64,000 bases of DNA, taken from NCBI RefSeq assembly GCF_940807255.1, contig NZ_CALNWY010000004.1, positions 1-64,000 of the forward strand, written 5' to 3'. The first letter of the stretch is position 1, and the number at the start of each line of letters is the position of its first letter. The notes under the pieces were generated by a model. The model worked only from the letters and a program-made list of their open reading frames with translations. It was not told the DNA's origin and did not search any database. This document shows, piece by piece, positions 49,931 through 59,827 of this stretch. Made by a program: the position numbers and the translations under genes. The DNA comes from Mixta sp. Marseille-Q2659 (GTDB taxonomy: Bacteria; Pseudomonadota; Gammaproteobacteria; Enterobacterales; Enterobacteriaceae).

Positions 49931-50884
49931 ATGCGGGTGTTACTGGCGCCGATGGAGGGCGTACTGGATTCTCTGGTGCGCGAACTGCTGACTTCAGTGA
50001 ATGATTACGATCTCTGTATCACCGAGTTTTTGCGCGTGGTGGATCAGCTGTTGCCGGTAAAATCTTTTCTGCGGCTCTGCCCGGAACTCCAGCATCAGAG
50101 CCGAACCTCGTCCGGCACGCTGGTCAGAATCCAGCTGCTGGGCCAGCATCCGCAGTGGCTGGCGGAGAATGCCGCACGCGCGGTGGCGCTGGGTTCCTGG
50201 GGCGTCGATTTAAACTGCGGCTGTCCGTCGAAGCTGGTCAACGGCAGCGGCGGCGGCGCAACGCTACTGAAAGATCCTGAACTTATTTATCGTGGCGCGA
50301 AGGCGATGCGTGAAGCGGTACCTGCGCATTTGCCGGTCACGGTTAAGGTGCGCCTGGGCTGGGATTCTGGCGATCGTCGCTTTGAAATTGCCGATGCGGT
50401 ACAGCAGGCGGGCGCCAGCGAGCTGGTGGTGCATGGTCGTACGAAAGAAGATGGCTATCGCGCCGAGGCGATTAACTGGCAGGCAATCGGCGAAATCCGC
50501 CAGCGTCTGCGTATTCCGGTAATTGCCAACGGCGAAATCTGGGACTGGCAGAGCGCGCAGCAGTGCATGGCGATCACCGGCTGCGATGCGGTAATGATCG
50601 GACGCGGCGCGCTGAACGTGCCGAACCTGAGCCGGGTGGTGAAATATAATGAGCCGCCGCTGGCGTGGCCGCAGGTGATGGCGCTGCTGCATCGCTATAC
50701 CCGGCTGGAAAAGCAGGGCGACACCGGCATGTATCACGTAGCGCGCATCAAGCAGTGGCTTGGCTATTTGCGTAAGGCGTATCCGCAGGCGGAGGCCCTG
50801 TTTACCACGGTGCGCACGCTCAAAAGCTCAGCGGAGATCGCCGCAGCGATCGATCGTCAGTGCCAGATTAGCGATGTTTTGTAA
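49931..50884 (+). CDS. dusC: tRNA-dihydrouridine(16) synthase
   Basis: A 317-aa flavoenzyme that reduces uridine 16 in the tRNA D loop. It starts [20 protein letters not shown] with the FMN-binding APMEG; the catalytic Cys is in [10 protein letters not shown], followed by [21 protein letters not shown] and [12 protein letters not shown]. These DusC-type segments and the length match E. coli DusC (YohI). In E. coli the gene lies near the yohC/yohD/pbpG group, which also appears 11 kb downstream here. Confidence 0.95.
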   Translation: MRVLLAPMEGVLDSLVRELLTSVNDYDLCITEFLRVVDQLLPVKSFLRLCPELQHQSRTSSGTLVRIQLLGQHPQWLAENAARAVALGSWGVDLNCGCPSKLVNGSGGGATLLKDPELIYRGAKAMREAVPAHLPVTVKVRLGWDSGDRRFEIADAVQQAGASELVVHGRTKEDGYRAEAINWQAIGEIRQRLRIPVIANGEIWDWQSAQQCMAITGCDAVMIGRGALNVPNLSRVVKYNEPPLAWPQVMALLHRYTRLEKQGDTGMYHVARIKQWLGYLRKAYPQAEALFTTVRTLKSSAEIAAAIDRQCQISDVL

Positions 50885-50953
50885 CATAATTATAAAAATT
50901 CCCTTTCAACCGCAGGGCTGGCGTATGATGTGTTTTCATCTCCCAGCTTTTGA

Positions 50954-52162
50954 ATGCCCATGGCCCCGACAACTCCAGCTTTAACCAACGCCCAGCTTAA
51001 CCGGCGTATTCTCTCCGTGATTGTTTTCACCTTTTTCTGTTATCTCTCGGTTGGCCTGCCGCTGGCGGTGCTGCCCGGCTTTGTTCATAACCAGCTGGGT
51101 TACAGCTCGCTGATGGCGGGGTTGATTATTAGCGTGCAATATTTCGCCACGCTGGTAAGCAGGCCGCAGTCCGGGCGGCTGGCGGATGCGTTAGGGCCGA
51201 AAAAAGTGGTAATGGCGGGCATGTGCTGCTGCGGGCTGAGCGGTGTGCTGACCATTCTGGCGGGGCTGGCGACCGCAACGCCGTGGCTCAGTTTGACGCT
51301 GCTGGCAGTTGGGCGCGTTTTCCTTGGCGTCGGTGAGAGCTTCAGCAGTACCGGCGCGACGCTCTGGGGCATGAATATCGTTGGCAGCACGCATACGGCG
51401 CGGGTGATCTCCTGGAATGGCGTCGCCACCTATCTGGCGATGGCGCTGGGCGCGCCGACCGGCGTGGCGCTCAATGCCCTGATGGGAATTCACGGCTTTG
51501 CCGCGCTGGTGACGCTGATGGGCGTGGTCGGTCTGCTGCTGGCCAGCCGTAAAGTGGCGGTAAGCGTGGCCGTCGGCGTGCGTATCCCTTTTCATCGCGT
51601 GGTGTCCAGAGTCTGGGCTTACGGGCTGGGCCTCGGGCTAGGAACCATCGGCTTCGGCGTGATTGCCACCTTTATTACGCTCTATTTCGCCAGCCGTCAG
51701 TGGCAGGGCGCCGCCTTCGCGCTCAGCCTGTTCAGCATCGGCTTTGTGCTGATGCGCCTGACTTTCAGCCGCACCATTACCCGTTTCGGCGGTCTGCCGG
51801 TTTCCGCCTGTTCATTTGCGCTGGAGTGCGCAGGGCTGCTGCTGATTTGGCAGGCTGATAGCGCGTGGCTGGTGGATATTGGCGCCTTTTTCACCGGCGC
51901 AGGCTTTTCGCTGGTATTTCCGGCGCTGGGCGTGGAGGCAGTTAAGCAGGTTGAAGTGCAGAATCAGGGCGCAGCGCTCGGCATTTATTCCGCCTTTCTT
52001 GATTTAGCGCTGGGGCTTACCGGCCCGCTGGCGGGGCTGCTGATTAATCATCTCGGGATAATGTCCATCTGGCCCGCCGCCGCGCTGATGGTGCTGGCGG
52101 CCATGCTGCTGACGCTGCGTCTGTGGCGACATTCACGCAGTGAAGTACTCAGCCGCGTCTGA
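50954..52162 (+). CDS. MFS transporter of the YhhS/YfcJ group
   Basis: A 402-aa major facilitator protein with twelve predicted membrane helices. The loop 2-3 motif reads SRPQSGRLADALGPKK. GLPLAVLPGFVH, VISWNGVATY, FGVIATFITLYF and AGFSLVFPALGVEAVKQV match the E. coli YhhS/YfcJ (UPF0226) group, closest to YhhS. Members export arabinose-like sugars or drugs at low level; the substrate is not known. A start two codons later is equally possible. It follows dusC by 69 bp, perhaps on the same transcript. Confidence 0.9.
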   Translation: MPMAPTTPALTNAQLNRRILSVIVFTFFCYLSVGLPLAVLPGFVHNQLGYSSLMAGLIISVQYFATLVSRPQSGRLADALGPKKVVMAGMCCCGLSGVLTILAGLATATPWLSLTLLAVGRVFLGVGESFSSTGATLWGMNIVGSTHTARVISWNGVATYLAMALGAPTGVALNALMGIHGFAALVTLMGVVGLLLASRKVAVSVAVGVRIPFHRVVSRVWAYGLGLGLGTIGFGVIATFITLYFASRQWQGAAFALSLFSIGFVLMRLTFSRTITRFGGLPVSACSFALECAGLLLIWQADSAWLVDIGAFFTGAGFSLVFPALGVEAVKQVEVQNQGAALGIYSAFLDLALGLTGPLAGLLINHLGIMSIWPAAALMVLAAMLLTLRLWRHSRSEVLSRV

Positions 52163-52245
52163 ATCACAGGTGCGTTGTTGCAGGCTGAAAGCTTTATCTG
52201 TGTCGCTAGTGCTAAAGTTGAGTCTGAATCGTAGGGCGGCGCTTT

Positions 52246-53841
52246 CTACAGCGTAATAAACAGCGTATAGAACAGCGCCGCCAGTAGCGCGCAGACCGGC
52301 AGCGTCAGCAGCCAGACCAGTCCCATACGTTTCAGCGTTGGCCACTGTAGCGCGTTGCGGTTAGCCACCATGCTGCCCGCCACACCGCAGGTCAAAATTT
52401 GCGTGGTAGAGACCGGCAGACCAAACTGCTCCGCCAGGCCCAGCGTGGACATCGTCACTAACTCGCTGCTGGCACCCTGCGCTGCACTGAGCGGCGTTTT
52501 GCCGGTACGTTCACCAATGGTGATGGCGATGCGCTGCCAGCCGATCAGCGTGCCCAAACCCAGCGCCAGCGCTACCATGATTTTTACCCACCACGGAATC
52601 CCGCTACTGGCATGATTCAGCTCGCCCGCCAGCGTCGTTAACAGCGCGCGCTGATTATCGGTGAGCGGTGCCGGGCTGCTTAACAGCTGGCGCAACGTTT
52701 TACCGACCAGCGCCATCTGCAGACGCAGCGCTGTAGCCCGCTCTGCAGGAAGCTGGCTGAAACTTTTAATGATACTAAGCTGCTGATGCAGGCTGCTGGT
52801 CACGTTGCCCAGCGCCGGAAGCAGCTCGCCGTGCCCGCGCTCCTGTGCCAGATAGTCACTCAGTCGCGCCTGCGCTGCCGACAGAGAGAGGTCGCTGCGC
52901 TGCGGCAGCTGCGCCTGCGCCTGGGCGGTCAGCATCGTCAGGCTGGCCAGCTCGCGCTCTGGCAAGGTGCGATTCAGCGCAAAAGCACCGGGCAGGGCAA
53001 TCAGCAAAATCACCATGATCAATCCCATTCCTTTTTGTCCGTCGTTGGCGCCGTGAGCGAATGAGACGCCGCTGCTGGTCAGGATCAGCATGCCGCGTAG
53101 CCACAGCGGTGGCGGGCGACGAAAATCGCTGGGCTGAATAAGCTGACGATTAGCCAGCAACGTTTTCATCAGCCACAGCAGCAGAGCGGCCGCCACAAAT
53201 CCCAGCGGTGGCGACAGCAGCAGCGCCCAGCCCGCCCAGCCTGCCTGATGCCAGTCGATACCGCTCAGCGTGCGATCGCCATTCAGCAGACTGCTGGCGA
53301 CGCCGACGCCCAGCATTGCGCCCAGCAGCGCCTGAGAAGAGGAGGAGGGAATAGCAAAATACCAGCTGGCGAGATTCCAGCTAATAGCCGCCAGCAGCAG
53401 GGCATAAATCAACGCATAGCCGTGGCGGACGTCGAGCTGCAGCAGGCTTTCCGGCGGCAGCAGCGACATCACGCCCCAGGCGACCACGCCGCTTGCCAGC
53501 AGGACGCCCAGCATATTGGCGATGGCGGAAATGAATACCGCGCGGGCGGGTGAAAGCGTGCCGCTATAGATCACCGTCGTTACGGCGTTAGCGGTATCGT
53601 GAACCCCATTAATAAAGACAAAACCGAGCGCCAACAGCAGAGCGCCGCTCAGCAGCAGCGTGGTGCCAAACCCATGACTGGCGATCTCATTAAGATTCAG
53701 CTGCATCATCATCCAACCCGTTGCCGCAACCGGCAGCAGGGCAAAGATGACCGTCAGTAAGCGTAGCTGCCGACGAGAACGTGCCGGATAAAGCGTCGGG
53801 AAGCGTGACGTGTAACGGTTAAAAATGCTGTAGTCGCTCAT
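52246..53841 (-). CDS. Low-affinity inorganic phosphate transporter, Pit family
   Basis: A 531-aa membrane protein with the two Pit/PiT signatures: FINGVHDTANAVTTVIYSG near residue 76 and SFAHGANDGQKGMGLIM near residue 265. About ten helices flank a central loop rich in Gln and Leu. It symports metal-phosphate with protons. It is longer than, and quite different in the loop from, E. coli PitA/PitB, with an extra N-terminal segment of about 40 residues, so I give no symbol. It stands alone and is convergent with the MFS gene. Confidence 0.92.
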   Translation of the reverse strand: MSDYSIFNRYTSRFPTLYPARSRRQLRLLTVIFALLPVAATGWMMMQLNLNEIASHGFGTTLLLSGALLLALGFVFINGVHDTANAVTTVIYSGTLSPARAVFISAIANMLGVLLASGVVAWGVMSLLPPESLLQLDVRHGYALIYALLLAAISWNLASWYFAIPSSSSQALLGAMLGVGVASSLLNGDRTLSGIDWHQAGWAGWALLLSPPLGFVAAALLLWLMKTLLANRQLIQPSDFRRPPPLWLRGMLILTSSGVSFAHGANDGQKGMGLIMVILLIALPGAFALNRTLPERELASLTMLTAQAQAQLPQRSDLSLSAAQARLSDYLAQERGHGELLPALGNVTSSLHQQLSIIKSFSQLPAERATALRLQMALVGKTLRQLLSSPAPLTDNQRALLTTLAGELNHASSGIPWWVKIMVALALGLGTLIGWQRIAITIGERTGKTPLSAAQGASSELVTMSTLGLAEQFGLPVSTTQILTCGVAGSMVANRNALQWPTLKRMGLVWLLTLPVCALLAALFYTLFITL

Positions 53842-54583
53842 ATCGGGCCGTAAAATCGTGAAATACTACAGCCGTGATACGCTTGTAATATGACAGGATC
53901 ATGACGCGGTGATTTCTGTGACATTACCGGACGTCAGGAAATAAAGCAGGCGGGAAATTTGTTATGGTGAAAAATAAGAACAACGCCAATTCAGCGAGTA
54001 ATAAACAATAATAAATATATTCCTGAGCTTTAAGGGCGTAGCTTTATTTAATGCGCTGGAAACGCGTATTATTCTCAACAAGCGTCATTAAGTAGCAGAA
54101 GCTTTAACAGGCAAATAAACCGCGCCGCCAGCGAAATGGCCGGCGGCAGCGGCGTTGGTAGATAAAGGTTCCCTGGTGAGGCAAAAGAGCAAAAATTATT
54201 ATTATTTTACAGCTAAGGTGACGCGAAGATTATTAAAGCGCGTGGCGCGTCAATAAAATATTCGTTGAATGTGAACTCTTTTCCTTTATTTTTTAATTTT
54301 TCACGAATAGGGAGATAATAATTCAAAAATAATTAATTCAATATTTAGATAAATAGCGGCTGCTCTGAGATGAATGCTGTCGAACCTGTACCGTTTCAGC
54401 CAATAAGCTTATGCCTTTATCTCTGTTACGAACTCTGCCAGCCGCTGGTGCTAACCTGAAATATCAGAGGTCCGCCGTTATCCTCATTGTGCAAAGATAA
54501 GTTTCGGAATTATCTTCTCTTTTCCTGCCCCCGGTTCGCTGCCAGGCTTACTCCTTCGCCCGCAGAGACCTCAAAAACCAGCC
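53842..54583. other. AT-rich intergenic region without a supported gene
   Basis: 742 bp between divergent pit and DUF481 genes. The middle (about 54180-54360) is markedly AT-rich compared with the rest of the window. The only small ORF I noted, a 15-codon frame at 53964-54011, has no clear ribosome site. A GC stem (GCCGCC...GGCGGC near 54125-54148) lacks a T-run. It probably holds the promoters of both genes and perhaps an H-NS-type target. Confidence 0.5.
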
Positions 54584-55609
54584 ATGCTCTCTTCAAAAAT
54601 ATCCCGATTCTTTTTAACTGCCGCCTGGCTTAGCCTCCTTTGTTGCAGCGGTGCCGTGGCCGACACCGTCTGGCTAAGCAATGGCGATCGCCTGAGCGGC
54701 ACTGTGCGTTCGCTCAGCGATGGCAAACTGATTATGGATACCAGCTGGGGCGGCACGCTGTCGCTGAACTGGAGTGCAGTCAGCACGCTGGACAGTAAAA
54801 ATGCGATTACGCTGCGTAACAGCCAGACCGGAGAAAATTACAGCGTCAGGCTGGCGGCGGCCGAACCGGGTTACCTGACGGTAATCAATGAACAACAGGA
54901 TGAGGAAAAGGTTTCGGTTTCACGGATCGATGAGTTTATGAAGGCTAAAGTCAGAAGCGATCGGCTGAAGTGGAACGGCAACGTAGACGCCGGCATCAAC
55001 CTGAAGCACGCCTCGACGCAAACTCAGGACACCAACTTTGCTTTTAACAGCAAAATCAGCCAGGGCAAATGGCGTCACGATCTCGGCGCCACCTGGAACC
55101 GTGAAAAAGAGGATGCCAGCGTTAACACCAATAATTACAGCCTGCGCTACGCGCTCGACTATACCTTCCGCGAGCAGTTTTTCTGGCAGGGGCGCGCCAG
55201 CTATAAGCGCGACTGGGTGGAAGATCTGGCGCATCAGGCGCTTATCGGCACCGGCCCCGGCTATCAGTTTTGGGATAACGAGCTGGGATCCTTTTCGCTT
55301 TCGCTGCTGGCGGGTGCCTTTGGCTATGGCTACAGCGATGGCAGTGTTGACAGTCATTACGGTGCTTCGCTGCGCTGGGATTATCAGCGCTATCTGCGCG
55401 GCAAAGAGATTATCCTGTTCAGCCACGGCGAAGCGGGGCATTCGCTGGATGAGGAGGGCGTTTTTACGCTGGATGCCGAGGTGGGATTGCGTTATGCCCT
55501 GACCAGTTGGTCAACGCTGAATATCGGCTACGCCCGCGATTTTGTCAGCGGCACCAGGGACACGTTGAATGAACGGCGCTTTACTACCGGTCTGGGCGTG
55601 AAATGGTAA
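54584..55609 (+). CDS. DUF481 outer-membrane protein, YdiY-like
   Basis: A 341-aa exported protein with a signal peptide ending near GAVADT. Residues about 27-110 form a small beta domain (VWLSNGDRLSGTVRSLSDGKLIMDT), and about 125-341 form a DUF481 beta-barrel-like domain (WNGNVDAGINLKHAS..., YALDYTFREQFFWQGRASYKRDW, ending in LGVKW with an aromatic last residue typical of outer-membrane barrels). E. coli YdiY is acid-inducible; function unknown. It is convergent with ldtB over a shared terminator. Confidence 0.88.
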   Translation: MLSSKISRFFLTAAWLSLLCCSGAVADTVWLSNGDRLSGTVRSLSDGKLIMDTSWGGTLSLNWSAVSTLDSKNAITLRNSQTGENYSVRLAAAEPGYLTVINEQQDEEKVSVSRIDEFMKAKVRSDRLKWNGNVDAGINLKHASTQTQDTNFAFNSKISQGKWRHDLGATWNREKEDASVNTNNYSLRYALDYTFREQFFWQGRASYKRDWVEDLAHQALIGTGPGYQFWDNELGSFSLSLLAGAFGYGYSDGSVDSHYGASLRWDYQRYLRGKEIILFSHGEAGHSLDEEGVFTLDAEVGLRYALTSWSTLNIGYARDFVSGTRDTLNERRFTTGLGVKW

Positions 55610-55637
55610 AAAAAAGGGCGATGCTGCGCATCGCCCC
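55609..55637. terminator. Bidirectional terminator between DUF481 gene and ldtB
   Basis: GGGCGATGC (55616-55624) pairs with GCATCGCCC (55627-55635) after an A-run, so the minus strand has a strong T-run after the stem for ldtB. Confidence 0.88.
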
Positions 55638-55654
55638 TGGTCAGAAATTTTATG

Positions 55655-56821
55655 TCAGGAACCGCTATTGCCGTCAACCGGCTGTGCTGGTTCTACAGGC
55701 GCTGGAGCAGGCTGCGCTGGCTCCACGGGCGCAGGCTGAGCCTGGTCAATCGGTGCCGCGCCGTTATTCGCAGGCTGAGCCTGATTGATGGGCGCCGCGT
55801 TGCCGTTTTGCTCGGCGGCATTAGCTGGCAACGTCTGGTTTGGCGCCACGGTGCCCGCGCTTTCTGGCACTACCGGCTGCATCGGTGCTTCTTCGGCTGC
55901 GCCGTTGATTTTCACCGGCATACCGGAACGCGCTTTCAGTGCCTGATCGACAATCGCCTGATTAACGCTGGCATCAGCGATGATTTTGCTGACTGCTGGC
56001 GTCAGATTAATCGGTACCGGCGCACGAGATTTAAACTCTTCTTCCGTGGTGGAAAGCGGGTTATGAATCTCGACGTAACGCGAACCGTCCGGCTCGACCG
56101 TCGCCTTCACCGGCTGATCGATAAACTGTACGCGCGTGCCAACCGGCACATTGTCGAACAGCCATTTAATATCGTCAGCGCGCAGACGGACGCAGCCGTG
56201 GCTTACGCGCAGGCCGATACCGAAGTTGGCGTTGGTGCCGTGAATGGCATACAGACGGCCAATATAAAGCGCATAAAGTCCCATCGGGTTATCCGGGCCA
56301 GCCGGGAACACCTCAGGCAGCGTCTCGCCGCGCGCGGCGTACTCTTCATGCATCTTCTTGGTTGGCGTCCAGGTCGGGCCCGCTTTTTTGCGCTGCACGG
56401 TGGTCGTCCAGTCTACCGGCGTATCTTTGCCCAGCTCACCGATACCAATCGGCAGCACTACGACCGTTTTGGTGCCTTTCGGGTAGTAGTAAAGACGCAT
56501 CTCGGCGCTGTTGATCACGATGCCTTCACGCGGAGCGTCAGGCAGAATTAACTGATGAGGAATAATCAGTTTAGAACCGGCCTGCGGCAGATAAACATCA
56601 ACGCCAGGGTTGGCTTCGAGCATATTGCTCAGGCCCATTTGATACTGCGCAGCAAAGGCTTCCAGCGGAAGTTTGCTGTCCTGCGGGATAGTAATTTCCA
56701 GGTTTTCGCCTGTCAGACGGCTGTTAGCCGGCGGCAGGGGGTAAACCACAGCAAGCGCCTGCTGGCTGAATGCCACCAGTGCTACTGCCAGTGAAGCGAT
56801 CGCGCGAATGCTCTTTTTCAT
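55655..56821 (-). CDS. ldtB: L,D-transpeptidase (YbiS/ErfK type) with Pro/Ala/Gln tail
   Basis: A 388-aa periplasmic enzyme with signal peptide (about 1-24), a LysM-like segment (about 40-90) and a YkuD domain (about 96-235) whose catalytic Cys lies in [20 protein letters not shown]. It attaches Braun lipoprotein to peptidoglycan by the YbiS pattern. Residues up to about 308 match E. coli LdtB; a further 80 residues are a repeat-rich Pro/Ala/Gln/Asn extension ([22 protein letters not shown]), which E. coli lacks. ErfK is an alternative label, but identity to YbiS looks higher. Confidence 0.9.
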   Translation of the reverse strand: MKKSIRAIASLAVALVAFSQQALAVVYPLPPANSRLTGENLEITIPQDSKLPLEAFAAQYQMGLSNMLEANPGVDVYLPQAGSKLIIPHQLILPDAPREGIVINSAEMRLYYYPKGTKTVVVLPIGIGELGKDTPVDWTTTVQRKKAGPTWTPTKKMHEEYAARGETLPEVFPAGPDNPMGLYALYIGRLYAIHGTNANFGIGLRVSHGCVRLRADDIKWLFDNVPVGTRVQFIDQPVKATVEPDGSRYVEIHNPLSTTEEEFKSRAPVPINLTPAVSKIIADASVNQAIVDQALKARSGMPVKINGAAEEAPMQPVVPESAGTVAPNQTLPANAAEQNGNAAPINQAQPANNGAAPIDQAQPAPVEPAQPAPAPVEPAQPVDGNSGS

Positions 56822-57012
56822 CTTATTTCAGTTGTTTAATGCCATTACAGGCTTGTTAGATAGTCAACCCAGGTGCGGCCAGTATGACCGGCTGCACATT
56901 ATATGTGCATAACATCTGATTGTGGAATCAGGATTTTTCGTTATCACATCATCTTTCATTAACTCTATGTCATTTAACGCAATCCTGCCTGGGCCGAGCC
57001 GGTTTTTTACCT

Positions 57013-58827
57013 TCAGGGTTGCCACTGCGGATCGTCGCCGTCCAGCTTGCGGTTCAGGAAAAAAGCGGCGCTGATTAAGGCCAGATGGCTCAGCGCCTGC
57101 GGGAAATTACCCAGCGCGAAGCCGTGAAAATCGAACTCTTCGGCGTAGAGGCCCAGCGGATTGGCGTAGCTCAGCAGCTTTTCAAACTCAAAGTGCGCTT
57201 CTTCAACGCGTCCGGCGCGCGCCAGGCACTCCACGTACCAGAACGAACAGGCGACGAAAGATCCTTCGCGTCCGGCCAGCGCGTCGGCGGGCGTCTCTTC
57301 GCGGTCATAGCGCCAGACCATGCCGTCGCGTACCAGCTTCGCTTTAATCGCATCCAGCGTCGCCAGCCAGTCGGGATCGGTCGCGCCGACAAAGCGCACC
57401 AGCGGCATCAGCAGCATGGAGGCGTCAAGGGATTTGCCGTGGCGCGTGGCGGTAAAATGTCCCAGATCCTCATTCCAGAAGTTTTGCCAGATATCCTCGC
57501 GGATGGCGCTGCGTTCACGATCCCAACGCTCGTAGGGCATTGGCAGCGAGCGCTTCATGCCGAGGCGCAGCGCGCGGTCAAGCGCCACCCAGCACATCAG
57601 GCGCGAATGGAGAAAATGCTGCGGCTCGCCGCGCATCTCCCAGATCCCGGCGTCCGGCTCCTGCCAGTGATCGCAGATATAATTGATGGTGCTGCAGACG
57701 TTGCGCCAGCCACGTTCGGAAATCGCCTCGCCATACTTATTGGCAAGATAAACCGCATCCATCAGCTCGCCGTAAATATCGAGCTGCGTCTGCCGCCAGG
57801 CGTCGTTGCCAATGCGTACCGGACGCGAATCGCCATAGCCAGCAAGATGCGTGAGTTCGCTTTCGTGCAGCTCGGTGCCGCTGTCGAGGCGGTACATCAC
57901 TTGCAGCCGCTCTTTATCGTGATGGCTGTTTTCCACGCAGTGGCCGACCCAGTGGGTAAAGCGTTTCGCCTCATCGACATAGCCGAGGCGCATCAGCGCA
58001 TACACGCTGAAAGAGGCGTCGCGGATCCAGGAGGCGCGGTAATCCCAGTTGCGCTCGCCCCCTGGCTCTTCCGGCAGGCCGAAGGTCGCGGCGGCGGCGA
58101 TAGAGCCGTGCTGCCAGGAGGTCAGCAGCTTCAGCGCCAGCGACGATCGCTTCATTATCTCCTGCCAGCGGCCGCGCCAGTTGCTCTGCTGGCACCAGCT
58201 ACGCCAGTAGCGCAGCGTTTCCTGAAAACAGATATCGGTTTGCAGATTGTCCAGATGCTCATCCTGTGCGCAGCCGAAAATAAACTCCGCATGCTCACCG
58301 GTTTGCAGGCTGAATTCCGCTACCGCCGCCTGGCGATCGAGCCTCAGCGGCACGGTGGAGGTCAGACGCAGCGTGGGCTGGCCCTCAGCGCTGAACAGCG
58401 CGGCGTTATCCTTAAGCTTTGCTTTGGTGGTGGCGCGCGCATAATCATGGCGCGGCGCGCAGCGCAGGAAAAAGCGCCCCTGGCCGCGCACCATTTTCAG
58501 GCGACGAATAATACGCGGCTGGCTGTCATTGCGCTGGCAAATCGGCATGTAATCGGTAATTTCCGCCACGCCTTCGGCGGCAAGCCAGCGCGTTTGCAGA
58601 ATATTGGTATCGGGCAGATAGAGCTGCTGACGTCGGCACGCTTTCCAGGCCGGCGTCAGGCTGAACAGGCCCGCTTCATCACTGTCCAGCAGGGCCGTAA
58701 ATACCGATGGACTGTCGAGGTTGGGCCAGCAAAAATAGTCGATGGTGCCGTCGTCTGCGACCAGCGCGCAGGTGCGCAGATCGCCAATGACGCCGTGGTT
58801 ATCGATCGGTCGTTTAATCTCAGCCAT
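57013..58827 (-). CDS. Glycoside hydrolase family 15 protein (glucoamylase/trehalase-like)
   Basis: A 604-aa (alpha/alpha)6-barrel enzyme. The N-terminal trehalase-like domain begins IDNHGVIGDLRTCALVADDGTIDYFCWPNLDSPSVF. The GH15 domain holds RNWDYRASWIRDASFSVYALM, and a likely catalytic Glu is in IWEMRGEPQHFLHS; the second acidic site is near GLYAEEFD. No signal peptide, so it acts in the cytoplasm, probably on trehalose or alpha-glucans. Start MAEIKRPIDN (58827) was chosen for its GGGGACAAGC site; the ORF extends 32 codons further without homology. Confidence 0.92.
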   Translation of the reverse strand: MAEIKRPIDNHGVIGDLRTCALVADDGTIDYFCWPNLDSPSVFTALLDSDEAGLFSLTPAWKACRRQQLYLPDTNILQTRWLAAEGVAEITDYMPICQRNDSQPRIIRRLKMVRGQGRFFLRCAPRHDYARATTKAKLKDNAALFSAEGQPTLRLTSTVPLRLDRQAAVAEFSLQTGEHAEFIFGCAQDEHLDNLQTDICFQETLRYWRSWCQQSNWRGRWQEIMKRSSLALKLLTSWQHGSIAAAATFGLPEEPGGERNWDYRASWIRDASFSVYALMRLGYVDEAKRFTHWVGHCVENSHHDKERLQVMYRLDSGTELHESELTHLAGYGDSRPVRIGNDAWRQTQLDIYGELMDAVYLANKYGEAISERGWRNVCSTINYICDHWQEPDAGIWEMRGEPQHFLHSRLMCWVALDRALRLGMKRSLPMPYERWDRERSAIREDIWQNFWNEDLGHFTATRHGKSLDASMLLMPLVRFVGATDPDWLATLDAIKAKLVRDGMVWRYDREETPADALAGREGSFVACSFWYVECLARAGRVEEAHFEFEKLLSYANPLGLYAEEFDFHGFALGNFPQALSHLALISAAFFLNRKLDGDDPQWQP

Positions 58828-58951
58828 GCTTGTCCCCGGTTGCGCGCGGTAAATGATTACTATAGCCAGGCTGGCGCCAACGTGACGGCGCATGCGAAAT
58901 GAACGGCTATACTTGCTGTTCATTTATTAAGCGCAACAGAGGAGTAAAGCG

Positions 58952-59728
58952 ATGTCGACAAACAAAGTCGCCGTAGTCACCGCATCGGATTCCGGCATCG
59001 GAAAAGCCTGCGCGGTCATGCTGGCCGAGCAGGGTTACGATATTGGCATCACCTGGCGTTCTGATGAGCGCGGCGCGCAGGAGACGGCGGAAGAGGTGCG
59101 TCGGCTGGGACGGCGAGCGGAGCTGACGCAGCTGGATCTCTCCGATCCGCAGCAGGGCGGAGAAGCGTTGCAGGCGCTGATTACCCGGCTGGGACGCATC
59201 GACGCGTTGGTGAATAATGCTGGCACCAACGTTGAAGGTGATTTCCTGGATATTGCTTTTGACGACTGGCGCAAAGTTTTTACGGTGGATGTCGATGGTG
59301 CGTTTGTTTGCGGGCAGATTGCCGCACGTCAGATGGTAAAACAGGGCGATGGCGGGCGTATTATTAATATCACGTCGGTGCATGAGCATACGCCGCTGCC
59401 GGGTTCGGTCTCCTATACCGCAGCGAAACATGCGCTGGGCGGCCTGACCAAAGCGATGGCGCTGAGCCTGTTGCCGCATCAAATTTTAGTGAATGCGGTA
59501 GCGCCTGGCGCCATCGCCACGCCAATGAACAATATGCAGAACGCGGACGCGCACAAGGTGTCGCTGCCGCATATTCCCGCCGGACGCCCCGGCGATACGC
59601 GTGAAATCGCCAGCATGGTCGCCTGGCTCTGTTCCGAGTGGTCAACCTATACCACCGGTCAGTCGTTTATCATCGACGGCGGTTTTATGCTGGCCAATCC
59701 GCAGTTTGCCGCCGCGCAGCAGGAATAA
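58952..59728 (+). CDS. Short-chain dehydrogenase/reductase
   Basis: A 258-aa classical SDR. The cofactor motif is VVTASDSGIGKA (an Ala replaces the usual first Gly), NNAG is present at about 88-91, the catalytic Ser is in NITSVHE, and Tyr and Lys are in SYTAAKHAL. It resembles glucose 1-dehydrogenase/YgfF-type enzymes, but the substrate is not readable. It is divergent from the GH15 gene, which may put both in carbohydrate stress metabolism (weak inference). Confidence 0.9.
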   Translation: MSTNKVAVVTASDSGIGKACAVMLAEQGYDIGITWRSDERGAQETAEEVRRLGRRAELTQLDLSDPQQGGEALQALITRLGRIDALVNNAGTNVEGDFLDIAFDDWRKVFTVDVDGAFVCGQIAARQMVKQGDGGRIINITSVHEHTPLPGSVSYTAAKHALGGLTKAMALSLLPHQILVNAVAPGAIATPMNNMQNADAHKVSLPHIPAGRPGDTREIASMVAWLCSEWSTYTTGQSFIIDGGFMLANPQFAAAQQE

Positions 59729-59827
59729 GGTTTTATGACGACGGGGCGGCCTGGCCGTCCCGTTTTGCTTTTCCGTTCCGCTTCCTTCCGCGTTATGATT
59801 GGCCGCAAAATCGAGAAGGAAGCATGT

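Noticed and set aside
53964-54011. 15-codon ORF (MVKNKNNANSASNKQ)
   Set aside because: No convincing ribosome site and no homology that I recognise; likely chance in AT-rich DNA.
57085-58902. 605-aa plus-strand ORF antisense to the GH15 gene
   Set aside because: Composition (Arg/Ala/His rich) and lack of any domain mark it as a high-GC shadow; the GH15 frame carries all motifs.
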